A stretch of 64,000 nt of DNA from Aeromonas jandaei (GCF_037890695.1 NZ_CP149571.1:696001-760000); one strand, 5' to 3'; counted from the stretch's first letter, positions 1-11,344 are shown. Notes: generated from the sequence alone by a model not told the origin. Numbers and translations: made by a program.

Positions 1-1
1 C

Positions 2-1832
<1,831 letters not shown>

Positions 1833-1836
<4 letters not shown>

Positions 1837-2822
1837 GCAGCGCCATAACGCCATTCGAACTGGAAAACGAGGAGGGGCTACGCCTTCGCGGCCTCGACTT
1901 CGGCGCTACCCTCACCTCCCTCACCCTGCCGGTAGCGGGCAAACGGCGCGAAGTGCTGCTGGGTTGTGCCGACGACACCTATCCCAACCAGCAGGTGTGG
2001 CTGGGCGCGGTAGCCGGACGGTTTGCCAACCGCATCGGCGGCGCCGAGCTGGTGCGCGATGGCCAGCGCTGGTTGCTGGATGCCAATCAGGCTCCCAACT
2101 GCCTGCATGGCGGGCAGACGGGCTTTCATCGCCAGCAGTGGCAGATCAAGGAGCTGGAAGCGGATCGGGTCAAGCTGGCGCTGCTCTCCCGAGCGGGGGA
2201 TCAGGGCTTTCCCGGCAATCTGCGGGTAACCCTGGAGTACCGGCTGGAGCAGAGCGATCTGGTGGTGGATTTTATCGCCAGCACGGATGCCGCGACCCCG
2301 GTCAGCCTCACCAGCCACGCCTACTTCAATCTCGATGACAATCCCGACGGCGGCGATGTGCGTGACCACCTCATCAGCATCAATGCCGACCACTTCCTGC
2401 CGACCGACCCGAGCGGTTTGCCGATCGCCATCACCCCGGCGGAGGGGCCGTTCGATTTGCGCCACGAGCGCCTTGTCGGGCTGGATTGGCTGAGCCATCC
2501 CCAGCAGCAACAGGCCAAGGGATACGACCACGCCTTTGTGCTCAACGGCCCGGTGCAGGAGTGGGCTGCTCGCGTGGTATCGGGTGACAAACAGTTGGCG
2601 ATGGAGGTCTATACCAACCAGCCCTCGCTGCAGTTCTACAGCGGCAACTGGCTGGCCAATACCCCGAATCGCCAAGGTCTGGCGCACCGGGATCACGACG
2701 GCTTCTGTCTTGAGGCACAACAGCTACCGGACAGTCCGAACCGGCCCGAGCTGGGTAACCCTTGGCTGGTGCCGGGAGAGCGCTATCACCACCAGACGCG
2801 CTACCGCTTTATCCGCGACTGA
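1833..2822 (+). CDS. galM: Aldose 1-epimerase (mutarotase)
   Basis: GalM interconverts the alpha and beta anomers of galactose, supplying the alpha anomer that GalK uses. The 329-residue product has the family's [12 protein letters not shown] region, the [12 protein letters not shown] motif and the conserved [11 protein letters not shown] and SHAYFNLDD blocks that carry the substrate-binding and catalytic histidines. The catalytic Glu probably lies in the C-terminal [13 protein letters not shown] block. It is the last gene of the operon, with its ATG inside the end of galK and a hairpin terminator about 60 bases downstream. Confidence 0.96.
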
Positions 2823-2879
2823 CTTAAAGGTTTCACAATTTTTCCGTAGCAGCGCCAGCCACATTCGAGCAAGATAAGC

Positions 2880-2907
2880 CGCCCCGAGACCCTTCCGGGG
2901 CGTTTTT
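2880..2907 (+). terminator. Intrinsic terminator after galM
   Basis: Seven-base GC stem CGCCCCG / CGGGGCG with an eight- to nine-base loop, followed by a T run. It closes the gal operon 57 bases after the galM stop and separates it from uppP. Confidence 0.85.
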
Positions 2908-2934
2908 GCATCAACGTAGCAAGGATTCTGTTCG

Positions 2935-3750
2935 ATGACTGACACCTATAGCCTGCTGGTCGCCTTTATTCTGGGCGTCGTCGAGGGGCTGACCGAGTTC
3001 CTCCCCGTCTCTTCAACCGGCCACATGATCATCGTCGGCCATCTGCTGGGCTTTGAAGGGCCCAAGGCCGCCACCTTCGAAGTGGTGATCCAGCTTGGCT
3101 CGATTCTCGCGGTGGTTGCCGTCTTCTGGCGCCGCCTGTTTGGTCTGATTGGCATCCACTTCGGCCAGAAGCCGGAACCTGGCCACGCCACCCTGTCGCT
3201 GGTGCACGTCATCCTCGGCATGATGCCCGCCATCGTGGTCGGTCTGGCCATCCACAGCTGGATCAAAGCCAACCTGTTTGGCCCGCAGACTGTGATGTAT
3301 GCGCTGGTTGCGGGCGGTATCCTGCTGATCATCGCCGAGAAGTTCCGCCCGGCAGTTCGCTCCGAAACCCTGGATGACATCAGCTACAAACAGGCATTCG
3401 GCATCGGCCTGTTCCAGTGTCTGGCGCTGTGGCCCGGCTTCTCACGCTCAGGCGCCACCATCAGCGGCGGCATGCTGATGGGGATCAGCCGCCATGCAGC
3501 GGCCGAGTTCTCCTTCATCATGGCGGTGCCCATGATGATGGCGGCCAGTACGCTCGACCTCTACAAGAGCCGCGACTTCCTCTCTATGGCCGACTTCCCG
3601 ATGTTTGCAGTGGGCTTTATCACCGCCTTCGTGGTCGCCATGATCGCCATCAAGAGCTTCCTGGCGCTGATCCGCCGCCTCGACTTCATCCCGTTCGCCA
3701 TCTACCGCTTTATCGTGGCATTCGCCGTCTATCTACTGTTTGTCGCCTGA
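2935..3750 (+). CDS. uppP: Undecaprenyl-diphosphate phosphatase
   Basis: UppP (BacA) dephosphorylates undecaprenyl pyrophosphate so the lipid carrier can be reused for peptidoglycan and O-antigen synthesis. Overexpression is associated with bacitracin resistance in the family. The 271-residue, very hydrophobic product has about eight membrane segments and both family motifs: [15 protein letters not shown] near residue 17 and [13 protein letters not shown] in the middle, which carry the catalytic Glu, His, Ser and Arg. It stands alone, with terminators on both sides. Confidence 0.96.
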   Translation: MTDTYSLLVAFILGVVEGLTEFLPVSSTGHMIIVGHLLGFEGPKAATFEVVIQLGSILAVVAVFWRRLFGLIGIHFGQKPEPGHATLSLVHVILGMMPAIVVGLAIHSWIKANLFGPQTVMYALVAGGILLIIAEKFRPAVRSETLDDISYKQAFGIGLFQCLALWPGFSRSGATISGGMLMGISRHAAAEFSFIMAVPMMMAASTLDLYKSRDFLSMADFPMFAVGFITAFVVAMIAIKSFLALIRRLDFIPFAIYRFIVAFAVYLLFVA

Positions 3751-3772
3751 CCCTCAGCCAGCAATCAAATGA

Positions 3773-3800
3773 CAAAAGGGACCGGCAAGGTCCCTTTTCT
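3773..3800 (+). terminator. Intrinsic terminator after uppP
   Basis: Stem AAAAGGGACC / GGTCCCTTTT with a short loop and a trailing pyrimidine run. The A-rich left arm means it could work in both directions between uppP and the convergent chrR-like gene. Confidence 0.85.
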
Positions 3801-3814
3801 ATTGTCCAAGCCCC

Positions 3815-4504
3815 TCAGTAGAGGTGCTGACTGATGCCGTTGAGCAGCCGCGACAACCCCTTGGTGAACTGCACCGGCGCATCCTGCACCGTGTAGCAGA
3901 GGCAGCCGTCCGGCGTATGCGGGCTGTGAGCATGGCTGGCATCGCGCCAGATAAAATCCCCGGCCTGATAGAGGGTGTCGCCATCCTGAATGTTGCCCGC
4001 CAGCAGCAGGGTCAGCTCATAACCCTGATGGGTGTGCTCGGGGATACGACCACCCGCCTCGATATGGAGCAGACTGGCGCGAGCCCCCATCTCGTCCAGC
4101 GGCAAACTCTGTTGACGAATGGCCCCGATATGGCGCCACTTGGGCGAGCGGTAACGGGCCAGCACCCGCGGCAAGCGGTAGGCATGACCGGCCACTTCGA
4201 GCTCGGTTGGCTGGGCTCGGGGCAGATCGGTAACGGGTGCGGCAACCGGTTCGGGCTGCGCCAGAATATCCGCCAGCATGGCGTCAAATCCGGCATCCAG
4301 CGCCACATCATCTCGGGAGGCCAGCTCGGGCTCTGCTTGCGAGGCAAGATATTGCTGCGCCAGCTCCTCCTCAAATGCTTTCAATCGGGCCGCACAATCA
4401 GGGCAGAGCTCGCAGTGAGCGGAGAGCCCCACCGCCAGCGGCAGAGGGAGCTCGTCGGCGGCGAAGGCGCGCAGCATAGGGTCGGTTGGATGGGCTTTAA
4501 TCAT
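3815..4504 (-). CDS. ChrR-family zinc-binding anti-sigma factor with C-terminal cupin domain
   Basis: Probable anti-sigma factor for the ECF sigma factor encoded just upstream. In Rhodobacter, ChrR releases RpoE on singlet-oxygen stress. The N-terminal domain has His5, His30, Cys34 and Cys37, matching the zinc-site spacing of ChrR. The C-terminal half (about residues 120-215) is a cupin with an HIEAGGRIPEHTHQGYE metal-binding motif and a later His-rich DASHAHSPHTPDG segment. Its start overlaps the end of the sigma gene by eight bases, so the pair is coupled. The family call is firm; the singlet-oxygen inducer is inferred from the family. Confidence 0.9.
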   Translation of the reverse strand: MIKAHPTDPMLRAFAADELPLPLAVGLSAHCELCPDCAARLKAFEEELAQQYLASQAEPELASRDDVALDAGFDAMLADILAQPEPVAAPVTDLPRAQPTELEVAGHAYRLPRVLARYRSPKWRHIGAIRQQSLPLDEMGARASLLHIEAGGRIPEHTHQGYELTLLLAGNIQDGDTLYQAGDFIWRDASHAHSPHTPDGCLCYTVQDAPVQFTKGLSRLLNGISQHLY

Positions 4505-5117
4505 GGCCTTGCTCCACTTGCTCTTTCAGTTTCTGTAGCGCCAGTCTGAGGCGGGACTTGATAGTACCGAGCGGCACGCCAAGGCGCTCCGCCAGCTCCT
4601 GCTGGGAGAACTCCTGCAGATAGATGCCACGCACCACCTGCTGTTGCGGCTCAGGCAGGGTGCCCAGATAGTGGGCCATCTGGCGGGTCAGCACGGCATC
4701 CTCGCCTCCGCTCAGATGCTCCTCTTCGGCTTGAAACTCCAGCACCGGCCACAGCTCTTCTGCGCAGAGATCCTCCTTGCTGGCACGGCGTCGGCGCAGC
4801 AGATCGAAGCACTGGTTGCGCATCACTGTGTAGATCCAGGTGGTTGGCGCCCCCTTCTCCGGGTGATAGAGACGCGCTTTCTGCCACACCAGCAGCATGG
4901 TCTCCTGCACCAGCTCCATAGCGTTGGCCTCGCTGCCGAGATGGCGCAGCCCGTAGCTGCGAATGCGCGGCGCAAAGTGTTGGAACAGGCGGGCAAAAGC
5001 GGCCTTGTCAGCCTGCTCTGCCACCCTGATCAGCAGAGATTTGAGGTCGCCATCCGGGTTATCCATCACGGGCGAAGTCCTGCGTATGGTCGAGTGTGGT
5101 TGGCCAGTATATGCCAT
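4497..5117 (-). CDS. ECF-type RNA polymerase sigma factor (RpoE/ECF11-like)
   Basis: A 206-residue extracytoplasmic-function sigma factor. Region 2 is visible in LFQHFAPRIRSYGLRHLG through the TTWIYTVMRNQCFDLLRRRR core, and region 4 as the C-terminal helix-turn-helix QEFSQQELAERLGVPLGTIKSRL. The start at 5117 has an AAGGGA ribosome site seven bases upstream. An internal ATG at 5066 would give 189 residues and is the alternative. It is translationally coupled to the ChrR-like anti-sigma gene. No photolyase or cyclopropane synthase genes, frequent partners of this class, lie beside it here. Confidence 0.9.
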   Translation of the reverse strand: MAYTGQPHSTIRRTSPVMDNPDGDLKSLLIRVAEQADKAAFARLFQHFAPRIRSYGLRHLGSEANAMELVQETMLLVWQKARLYHPEKGAPTTWIYTVMRNQCFDLLRRRRASKEDLCAEELWPVLEFQAEEEHLSGGEDAVLTRQMAHYLGTLPEPQQQVVRGIYLQEFSQQELAERLGVPLGTIKSRLRLALQKLKEQVEQGHD

Positions 5118-5207
5118 TGCGCCATCCCTTTGGTGTGCTGTCGAACATGCTGTGGTAATGACTGGTACGGCCCTGCGGCGCTGGTGGATCAGCTGGTCAG
5201 GAAAAAA

Positions 5208-5774
5208 TCAGTGGCTGGCCACCAGCACCCCCTTGAGCAGGGCAATGGCAGGCAGATTGTCGGCAGCGGCCAGCAGCAGCTGCTTCTGCTCGGGGGGGAT
5301 CGGCAGCACCTCCAGCCAGCGCTGCGCCACCCAGTTGCCATCGTCCCAGCGGGGCGCGGGATAGAGGGCGGCATAGTCTGGATAGTCGGCAAACACCTCC
5401 CGCAGCGCCTCGGCCAGTGGCAGCTGATCGGGATGGAGCCGCCGGGGCGGCCATGCCGGCAGCGGGGTCACCTCACCGATGCGCAGGCCATCCTGCTCCT
5501 GCCACAAATCGTCGATCTGTACCCGCTCCATACCCTGCACCGTGATCCCCAGCATGCCGTCCGGCAGCCGGTCGAAGTCGATGACCTTGACCCGGGTGGC
5601 GATGGGTAGCATGTTGCGCAGGGCGTCGGGCTGGCGCGGATCCACCATGCAGAGGGCAAAGCCCGCCTCCCCCGCCTCGGCCACCATCCGCAGGTATCTG
5701 GGCTCGAAGATCCGCAGCGGCATGATGCCGCCGGGCAGCAGGTGGGCTGATAGGGGAAACAGTGCCAGTCGCAT
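5208..5774 (-). CDS. LON substrate-binding (N-terminal) domain protein
   Basis: A 188-residue stand-alone relative of the N-terminal domain of Lon protease, without ATPase or protease parts. The family opening (LALFPLSAHLLPGGIMPL, then RIFEPRYLRMV) is obvious, followed by GFALCMVDPRQPDAL. The ATG at 5774 has AAGGAG six bases upstream; a GTG one codon earlier is less well placed. Its role is unknown in bacteria; binding of damaged or unfolded protein is the usual guess. It is oriented with the sigma-chrR pair but separated by about 90 bases. Confidence 0.88.
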   Translation of the reverse strand: MRLALFPLSAHLLPGGIMPLRIFEPRYLRMVAEAGEAGFALCMVDPRQPDALRNMLPIATRVKVIDFDRLPDGMLGITVQGMERVQIDDLWQEQDGLRIGEVTPLPAWPPRRLHPDQLPLAEALREVFADYPDYAALYPAPRWDDGNWVAQRWLEVLPIPPEQKQLLLAAADNLPAIALLKGVLVASH

Positions 5775-5777
5775 CAC

Positions 5778-6073
5778 AAACTCCTTGCCGGGTTACGACT
5801 CTAGGTACGTGCAACAGCCAGCGGGAGATCAGTGTCGGGAAAAACCCTTAACAATCAGGGGAAATAGCCTGGACAAGGCGCTTCGATATGCAGTAGAAAT
5901 GGATAAGCACCATAATTTCCGTCCAATATTCTGGAATATGGCGCCAAACGCAGTGAAATATCCGCCCGACAGCGAGCGGCGGGTCATCCCTATAGTTTTC
6001 TCGAGCCGATGCGGGTAAAATTCACGCCCTTATATATCAGTCATTTTTCGACGCGCAACCTTGGTGGTCAGTT
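5778..6073. other. Intergenic region between divergent LON-domain gene and argS
   Basis: About 300 bases holding the two divergent promoters. AT-rich blocks near 6020-6045 (TAAAAT, TATATA) could be part of the argS promoter, but no hexamer pair stands out. No RNA gene or conserved leader was recognised. Confidence 0.4.
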
Positions 6074-7819
6074 ATGAAAGAGCATATTCATCATCTACTT
6101 GAACAAACGGTAGCCAATCTCAAGTCAGCAGGCGTCCTGCCGGCGGACCTGGAAGCCCGCGTGCAAGTAGACCGATGCAAGGAAAAAGCTCACGGTGACC
6201 TGGCCACCAACCTGGCCATGCTGCTGGCCAAGCCGGCCCGCAAGAATCCCCGTGAGCTGGCGGCTGCCATCATCGAGCACCTGCCTGCCTCCGACCTGAT
6301 CGCCAAGGTCGAGATCGCCGGCCCCGGCTTCATCAACTTCTTCTTCGACCAGCGCTGGCTGGCCGGTCAGGTCGAGGCCATGGTGACCTCTGCCAACGCC
6401 AACGTGAAGTTGCCGACCCCGCAGACCGTGGTGGTGGACTACTCCGCCCCCAACGTGGCCAAAGAGATGGCCGTGCACCACATCCGCTCCACCGTACTCG
6501 GTGACGTGGCCGCCCGTGCGCTGGAGTTCCTCGGCCACAAGGTGGTGCGAGCCAACCACATCGGTGACTGGGGTACCCAGTTCGGCATGCTGATCGCCTA
6601 TCTGGAGAAGATGGCCAACGAGAACGCCTCCGACATGGAGCTGCGCGACCTGGAAGCCTTCTACACCCAGGCCAAGCGTTGCTACGACGAAGACGAAGCC
6701 TTCGCCGAGCGCGCCCGTAACTACGTGGTGAAACTGCAGGGTGGCGACGAGTACTGCCGTACCATGTGGAAGAAGCTGGTCGACATGACCATGGAGCAGA
6801 ACCAGCGCAACTACGACCGCCTGAATGTATCCCTGACCAACAAGGACATCATGGGCGAGTCCATGTACAACGACATGCTGCCGGAGATCGTGGCCGACCT
6901 GAAAGCCAAGGGGCTGGCGGTCGAGAGCGAAGGCGCCACCGTTGTCTTCCTGGACGAGTTCAAGAACAAGGATGGCGAGGCCATGGGCGTCATCATCCAG
7001 AAGAGCGATGGCGGTTTCCTCTACACCACCACCGACATCGCCTGTGCCAAATACCGTTACGAAACCCTGGGCGCCGACCGGGTGATGTACTTCATCGACT
7101 CCCGTCAGCACCAGCACCTGATGCAGGCCTGGACCATCACCCGCAAGGCGGGTTATGTGCCGGAATCCGTGCCGCTCGAGCACCACGCCTTTGGCATGAT
7201 GCTGGGCAAGGATGGTCGTCCCTACAAGACCCGCTCCGGTGGCACCGTCAAGCTGGTCGACCTGCTGAACGAAGCGGAAGAGCGCGCCGCCGCCCTGCTG
7301 GAGAGCCGCAACAGCGACCTCTCCGCCGAAGAGAAGGCCGAAGTGGTGCACGCCATCGCCATGGGTGCGGTCAAGTATGCGGATCTCTCCAAGAACCGCA
7401 CCACCGACTACATCTTCGACTGGGATCTGATGCTCTCCTTTGAAGGCAACACAGCTCCTTACCTGCAATACGCCTACACCCGTATTCAGTCCATCTTCCG
7501 CAAGGCCGGCGTCGATGCCGCTACCCTGACCGGCAATGTGACCCTGAACGAGGAAGCGGAAGAGACCCTGGCCCAGAAGCTGATCCAGTTCTCCGACGCG
7601 GTCAACGGCGTGGCGGACAAGGGGATGCCGCACCTGCTCTGTACCTATCTGTACGAGCTCTCCGGCAACTTCATGACCTTCTACGAAGCCTGCCCGATCA
7701 ACAAGGATGGCGTGGACGAAGCAACCCGTCAGAGCCGTCTGCTGCTGTGTGCTGCCACCGCCAAGGTGCTCAAGCTGGGCCTCGGCGTACTGGGTATCTA
7801 CACCCTGGAGCGCATGTAA
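6074..7819 (+). CDS. argS: Arginyl-tRNA synthetase
   Basis: ArgS charges tRNA-Arg with arginine. The 581-residue product aligns by eye along its whole length with E. coli ArgS: N-terminal Add-1 domain, [59 protein letters not shown] and the C-terminal [13 protein letters not shown] anticodon-binding domain. An oddity is that the class I HIGH signature, H-V-G-H in E. coli, reads A-V-H-H here at about residue 133. ftsN begins four bases after the stop, so the two are probably co-transcribed. Confidence 0.97.
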   Translation: MKEHIHHLLEQTVANLKSAGVLPADLEARVQVDRCKEKAHGDLATNLAMLLAKPARKNPRELAAAIIEHLPASDLIAKVEIAGPGFINFFFDQRWLAGQVEAMVTSANANVKLPTPQTVVVDYSAPNVAKEMAVHHIRSTVLGDVAARALEFLGHKVVRANHIGDWGTQFGMLIAYLEKMANENASDMELRDLEAFYTQAKRCYDEDEAFAERARNYVVKLQGGDEYCRTMWKKLVDMTMEQNQRNYDRLNVSLTNKDIMGESMYNDMLPEIVADLKAKGLAVESEGATVVFLDEFKNKDGEAMGVIIQKSDGGFLYTTTDIACAKYRYETLGADRVMYFIDSRQHQHLMQAWTITRKAGYVPESVPLEHHAFGMMLGKDGRPYKTRSGGTVKLVDLLNEAEERAAALLESRNSDLSAEEKAEVVHAIAMGAVKYADLSKNRTTDYIFDWDLMLSFEGNTAPYLQYAYTRIQSIFRKAGVDAATLTGNVTLNEEAEETLAQKLIQFSDAVNGVADKGMPHLLCTYLYELSGNFMTFYEACPINKDGVDEATRQSRLLLCAATAKVLKLGLGVLGIYTLERM

Positions 7820-7822
7820 TAG

Positions 7823-8668
7823 ATGGCGACCCGGGATTATGTCGGCAACCGTCCGCGACGTCGCGCGGGCGGTCGCAACACCAAGAAAGCGGCTCCGCGC
7901 CGCTTTCCTGTTATCCCGGCCCTGCTGGCCGGGGCGCTGCTGGCAGGCTTTGGCGGCTTCCTCTACATGATCAATGGCAAGGGCCACGATGCCCCCACCA
8001 TCGAAGAGCAGGTCAAAGCCAACAAGCCAAAACCGCAGAACAACGGGTTGCCTCAGGAGAAGTGGAGCTACATCGAGCGGCTTGAGAACAAGCAGGTCGA
8101 TATCATAGAGCCGCCGACCCAGCCGGGCGTTCTGCCGCCGCCTCCTGCCGATACCATGACCCTGCAACCGGAGAAGCTGCCGCAGCCGGTACCGACCGAT
8201 ATTCCCCAGCCGGGAACACCGATCGGCCAGCCCAAGCCCTATCAGCCCAATCCGGCAACCACCCCCTCCACCTCCGGTGCGCCGGTTGCCAGCGCCCAGG
8301 AGCAGGTGATCGACCGCAAGGCCGAGCGTGAGCGGATGGAGCGGGAGATCCGCGCCGAGCTGGAGCGTGAGCGAGCCGCTGCAGCCAAAGCCCAACCGGC
8401 AGCTCAGCCTGCCCAGACCGCAGCTGCCGACAGCGGCCGCTATATGATGCAGTGTGCCGCCCTGCGCTCGCAGGATTCGGCGGAGTCGCTCAAGGCACGC
8501 ATCGCCTTCACCGCCGGCCTCTCCTCCAGCCTGCAGGTGATCAATGGCACCAACGGCACCGTCTACAAGGTGATGGTCGGCCCCTTCAACGGCAAGGCCG
8601 CCGCCGACGCGGCCAACCGCAAGCTGCAGAGCTCGGGCATCAGCGGCTGCATTCCCAAGAAAGGGTAA
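7823..8668 (+). CDS. ftsN: Cell-division protein FtsN with SPOR domain
   Basis: FtsN is a late divisome protein that activates septal peptidoglycan synthesis. The 281-residue product has the expected layout: a basic cytoplasmic N-terminus (RDYVGNRPRRRAGGR), one membrane segment at about residues 29-50, a long Pro/Gln/Ala-rich periplasmic linker with a charged helix (RKAERERMEREIRAELERE), and a C-terminal SPOR domain (about 205-281) starting at RYMMQCAALRSQDSAE that binds denuded glycan strands. It follows argS directly and ends at a strong terminator. Confidence 0.93.
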   Translation: MATRDYVGNRPRRRAGGRNTKKAAPRRFPVIPALLAGALLAGFGGFLYMINGKGHDAPTIEEQVKANKPKPQNNGLPQEKWSYIERLENKQVDIIEPPTQPGVLPPPPADTMTLQPEKLPQPVPTDIPQPGTPIGQPKPYQPNPATTPSTSGAPVASAQEQVIDRKAERERMEREIRAELERERAAAAKAQPAAQPAQTAAADSGRYMMQCAALRSQDSAESLKARIAFTAGLSSSLQVINGTNGTVYKVMVGPFNGKAAADAANRKLQSSGISGCIPKKG

Positions 8669-8684
8669 GCGCCCGTTTTACCAT

Positions 8685-8718
8685 GAGGGGCCGGGTGGCA
8701 ACACCCGGCCCCTCTTCT
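8685..8718 (+). terminator. Intrinsic terminator after ftsN
   Basis: Thirteen-base GC-rich stem GAGGGGCCGGGTG / CACCCGGCCCCTC with a four-base loop, followed by TTCTTT. It isolates argS-ftsN from the heat-shock promoter of hslVU. Confidence 0.9.
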
Positions 8719-8774
8719 TTGGGCTCCCTTCGCACCCATAGTCCCATCTCGCGCTTGTCCCGACCGATTGCAGG

Positions 8775-8803
8775 CTTGAAAAGCTGTTTTGCCATCCCCA
8801 TCT
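8775..8803 (+). promoter_or_regulatory. Sigma-32 (heat-shock) promoter of hslVU
   Basis: The -35 element CTTGAAA (8775-8781) and the -10 element CCCCATCT (8796-8803) are separated by 14 bases, an almost exact match to the RpoH consensus. It sits about 50 bases upstream of the hslV GTG start. Confidence 0.92.
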
Positions 8804-8854
8804 TTTCTCCCATGCACAGTCAGGCCGTCATTCGGCTCAAGCGAGGTAAGTAAA

Positions 8855-9388
8855 GTGACTACCATAGTTTCAGTTCGCCGCAACGGTCAGGTCGTCATCG
8901 GTGGCGATGGCCAGGTTTCTCTTGGCAACACCGTCATGAAGGGCAACGCCCGCAAGGTTCATCGCCTCTACAACGGCAAGGTGTTGGCAGGTTTTGCCGG
9001 TGGCACAGCCGACGCCTTCACCCTGCTCGAACGCTTCGAAGCAAAACTGCAGGCCCATCAGGGTAATCTGGAGCGCGCCGCCGTGGCGCTTGCCAAAGAT
9101 TGGCGCACCGATCGCGCCCTGCGCCGCCTCGAAGCACTACTGGCCGTCGCCGACGAGCAAAAATCCTTCATCATCACCGGCAACGGTGACGTGGTGCAGC
9201 CGGAGCACGATCTCATCGCCATCGGCAGCGGCGGCAACTTCGCCCAGTCTGCGGCCATCGCCCTGCTGGAAAACACCGATCTGGATGCCAAGAGCATCGT
9301 CGAGAAAGCGCTCAAGATCGCCGGCGACATCTGCGTCTTCACCAACCAGCACCACACCGTCGAAGTGCTGGACTATTCGGCTAAATAA
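8855..9388 (+). CDS. hslV: ATP-dependent protease subunit HslV (ClpQ)
   Basis: Peptidase subunit of the HslUV two-component protease, which degrades misfolded and regulatory proteins. After removal of the initiator Met the chain begins TTIVSVRR, exposing the catalytic N-terminal Thr. The GTG start at 8855 is chosen for this reason and because GAGG lies just upstream; a longer frame beginning at 8789 would overlap the promoter. The 177-residue product contains [16 protein letters not shown] and [12 protein letters not shown], and its length matches the family. It is transcribed from the sigma-32 promoter together with hslU. Confidence 0.96.
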   Translation: MTTIVSVRRNGQVVIGGDGQVSLGNTVMKGNARKVHRLYNGKVLAGFAGGTADAFTLLERFEAKLQAHQGNLERAAVALAKDWRTDRALRRLEALLAVADEQKSFIITGNGDVVQPEHDLIAIGSGGNFAQSAAIALLENTDLDAKSIVEKALKIAGDICVFTNQHHTVEVLDYSAK

Positions 9389-9448
9389 GCCAGACCACCA
9401 ATTCTCAAAGGGGTGGGCCCTGCCCGCCCCTGATACAGGAACTCCATC

Positions 9449-10777
9449 ATGTCCGAGATGACCCCGAGAGAAATCGTCCACGAACTGGATCGTCACATCA
9501 TTGGTCAGGCCGATGCCAAGCGCGCGGTGGCCGTCGCCCTGCGCAACCGCTGGCGCCGGATGCAGCTCAACGAAGAGATGCGCCATGAAGTGACCCCGAA
9601 GAACATCCTGATGATCGGCCCGACCGGTGTCGGCAAAACCGAGATCGCCCGTCGTCTGGCCAAACTGGCCAACGCCCCCTTCATCAAGGTGGAAGCGACC
9701 AAGTTCACCGAAGTGGGCTATGTCGGCAAGGAAGTGGACAGCATCATTCGTGATCTGACCGATGTCGCCATCAAGCTGGTGCGCGAGACCGAGATGGAGA
9801 AGATGAAATACCGCGCCGAGGAAGCCGCCGAAGAGCGCATTCTCGATGCGCTGCTGCCCAACCCGCGCAACACCTGGGGCGAGGAAGAGAAAGCCGACAA
9901 CTCCAACACCCGCCAGATCTTCCGCAAGAAACTGCGCGAAGGTCAGCTGGATGACAAGGAGATCGAGCTGGATCTGGCCGCCTCCCCGATGGGCGTCGAA
10001 ATCATGACCCCGCCGGGCATGGAAGAGATGGCCAACCAGCTGCAGGGGCTGTTCCAGAATCTGGGCCAGAACCAGAAGAAGAAGCGCAAGATCAAGGTCA
10101 AAGAGGCCATGAAAGCGCTTATCGAAGAGGAAGCGGCCAAACTGGTCAACCCGGAAGAGCTGAAACAGAAGGCCATCGCTGCGGTCGAGAACAACGGCAT
10201 CGTCTTCCTCGACGAGATCGACAAGATCTGCAAGCGTGGCGAGAGCTCGGGCCCGGATGTCTCCCGTGAAGGGGTTCAGCGCGACCTGCTGCCGCTGGTC
10301 GAGGGCTGCACCGTCAACACCAAGCACGGCATGGTCAAGACCGACCATATCCTGTTTGTCGCCTCCGGTGCCTTCCAGATCGCCAAGCCGTCCGATCTCA
10401 TCCCCGAGCTGCAGGGCCGTCTGCCGATCCGGGTCGAGCTGACCGCGCTGACCACTGAAGATTTCGAGCGGATCCTGACCGAGCCGAACGCCTCCCTGAC
10501 CGATCAGTACAAGGCGCTGATGGCCACCGAAGGGGTCAACATCGAGTTCACTCAGGATGGTATCCGCCGTCTGGCCGAAGCGGCCTGGCAGGTCAACGAG
10601 CGTACCGAGAACATCGGTGCCCGCCGTCTGCACACCGTGATGGAACGCCTGATGGAAGATATCTCCTACGACGCCTCCGAGAAATCCGGCGAGACCTTCG
10701 TCATCAACACCGACTACGTCAACGCCCACCTCGGCAAGCTGATTGAAGACGAAGATCTGAGCCGCTTTATTCTGTAA
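9449..10777 (+). CDS. hslU: ATP-dependent protease ATPase subunit HslU (ClpY)
   Basis: AAA+ unfoldase that feeds substrates to HslV. The 442-residue product has the N-terminal [33 protein letters not shown] block, Walker [10 protein letters not shown] near residue 60, the HslU pore motif GYVGKEVDS, an I-domain rich in charged residues (about 110-240), Walker [11 protein letters not shown], and the C-terminal sensor-2 region ending in the characteristic DLSRFIL tail that docks into HslV. A GC-rich hairpin lies in the 60-base gap after hslV and may tune relative expression. Confidence 0.97.
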   Translation: MSEMTPREIVHELDRHIIGQADAKRAVAVALRNRWRRMQLNEEMRHEVTPKNILMIGPTGVGKTEIARRLAKLANAPFIKVEATKFTEVGYVGKEVDSIIRDLTDVAIKLVRETEMEKMKYRAEEAAEERILDALLPNPRNTWGEEEKADNSNTRQIFRKKLREGQLDDKEIELDLAASPMGVEIMTPPGMEEMANQLQGLFQNLGQNQKKKRKIKVKEAMKALIEEEAAKLVNPEELKQKAIAAVENNGIVFLDEIDKICKRGESSGPDVSREGVQRDLLPLVEGCTVNTKHGMVKTDHILFVASGAFQIAKPSDLIPELQGRLPIRVELTALTTEDFERILTEPNASLTDQYKALMATEGVNIEFTQDGIRRLAEAAWQVNERTENIGARRLHTVMERLMEDISYDASEKSGETFVINTDYVNAHLGKLIEDEDLSRFIL

Positions 10778-10791
10778 GCGCGAGTGATCTG

Positions 10792-10820
10792 AAAACGCCT
10801 CCCTTGTGGAGGCGTTTTTT
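10792..10820 (+). terminator. Intrinsic terminator after hslU
   Basis: Perfect 11-base stem AAAACGCCTCC / GGAGGCGTTTT with loop CTTGT and a T run. The core CGCCTCC/GGAGGCG is repeated in the hairpin after the next gene. Confidence 0.9.
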
Positions 10821-10903
10821 ATGCCAGACTATTTGCCTAACCTGACGAGCCTGTCACATAAGTAATTGATATTATTGAATCTCACCTCAGACGGAGAGAA
10901 TCA

Positions 10904-11254
10904 ATGATGAATCCAGATCTAGAAGTCGTGATGCTCAATGGACGTCAACTGCATGAAATAATCGATATTCATGCGCTGGGCCCCTTGGGACAGCAGCACC
11001 TGAGGAGAGGCATTGGGGGCACCGCTATCTTGATGGGCAGCCTCCGCGGCCAGAGAGTCCGTCTGGAAGTCAGTCCTGATAGCGATGCTGAGAATTGGCT
11101 TTATTCATTATCCCGGCAACCAAAGCAGTCCCTTGACCTAGAGTGGACCAGCATAGGGTCCATGCAGAACAGAATCGGCAAGCGCGGACACGTCTCCGAA
11201 TACAATAACGGCATTTGGACATTCGAGTTTCCTGACTGGGAAACCGACCAATAA
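10904..11254 (+). CDS. Hypothetical protein, 116 aa
   Basis: Not recognised. The 116-residue soluble product has no signal peptide or membrane segment. It contains a Gly-rich stretch (GPLGQQHLRRGIGGTAILMGS) and ends with a Trp/Phe-rich acidic tail (WTFEFPDWETDQ), with a predicted alternation of beta strands. A GGAG ribosome site lies about ten bases upstream of tandem ATGs (10904, 10907). It is slightly less GC-rich than hslU and is bracketed by two hairpins with the same core, so it appears to be its own transcription unit inserted between hslU and the tetR gene. Confidence 0.7.
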   Translation: MMNPDLEVVMLNGRQLHEIIDIHALGPLGQQHLRRGIGGTAILMGSLRGQRVRLEVSPDSDAENWLYSLSRQPKQSLDLEWTSIGSMQNRIGKRGHVSEYNNGIWTFEFPDWETDQ

Positions 11255-11266
11255 GAGACCTATGAG

Positions 11267-11295
11267 CGCCTCCCTCTGCGGAGGCGTCATTTTTT
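11267..11295 (+). terminator. Intrinsic terminator after the 116-aa hypothetical gene
   Basis: Seven-base stem CGCCTCC / GGAGGCG followed after three bases by a TTTTTT run. The stem core is the same as in the hslU terminator at 10792. Confidence 0.8.
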
Positions 11296-11344
11296 CATCC
11301 CCGCTGAAATCTGCTCAAAAAAAGATCTTTCCTATTCTCCGCGG

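Noticed and set aside
6125..8395. A 756-codon minus-strand open frame opposite argS-ftsN
   Set aside because: It is antisense to two well-supported genes, has low-complexity Gly/Leu/Val/His-rich composition typical of GC-rich antisense frames, and matches no family. The same applies to other long antisense frames such as 9137-10729, 14994-17186, 17329-18957, 20247-22163 and 25633-27591.
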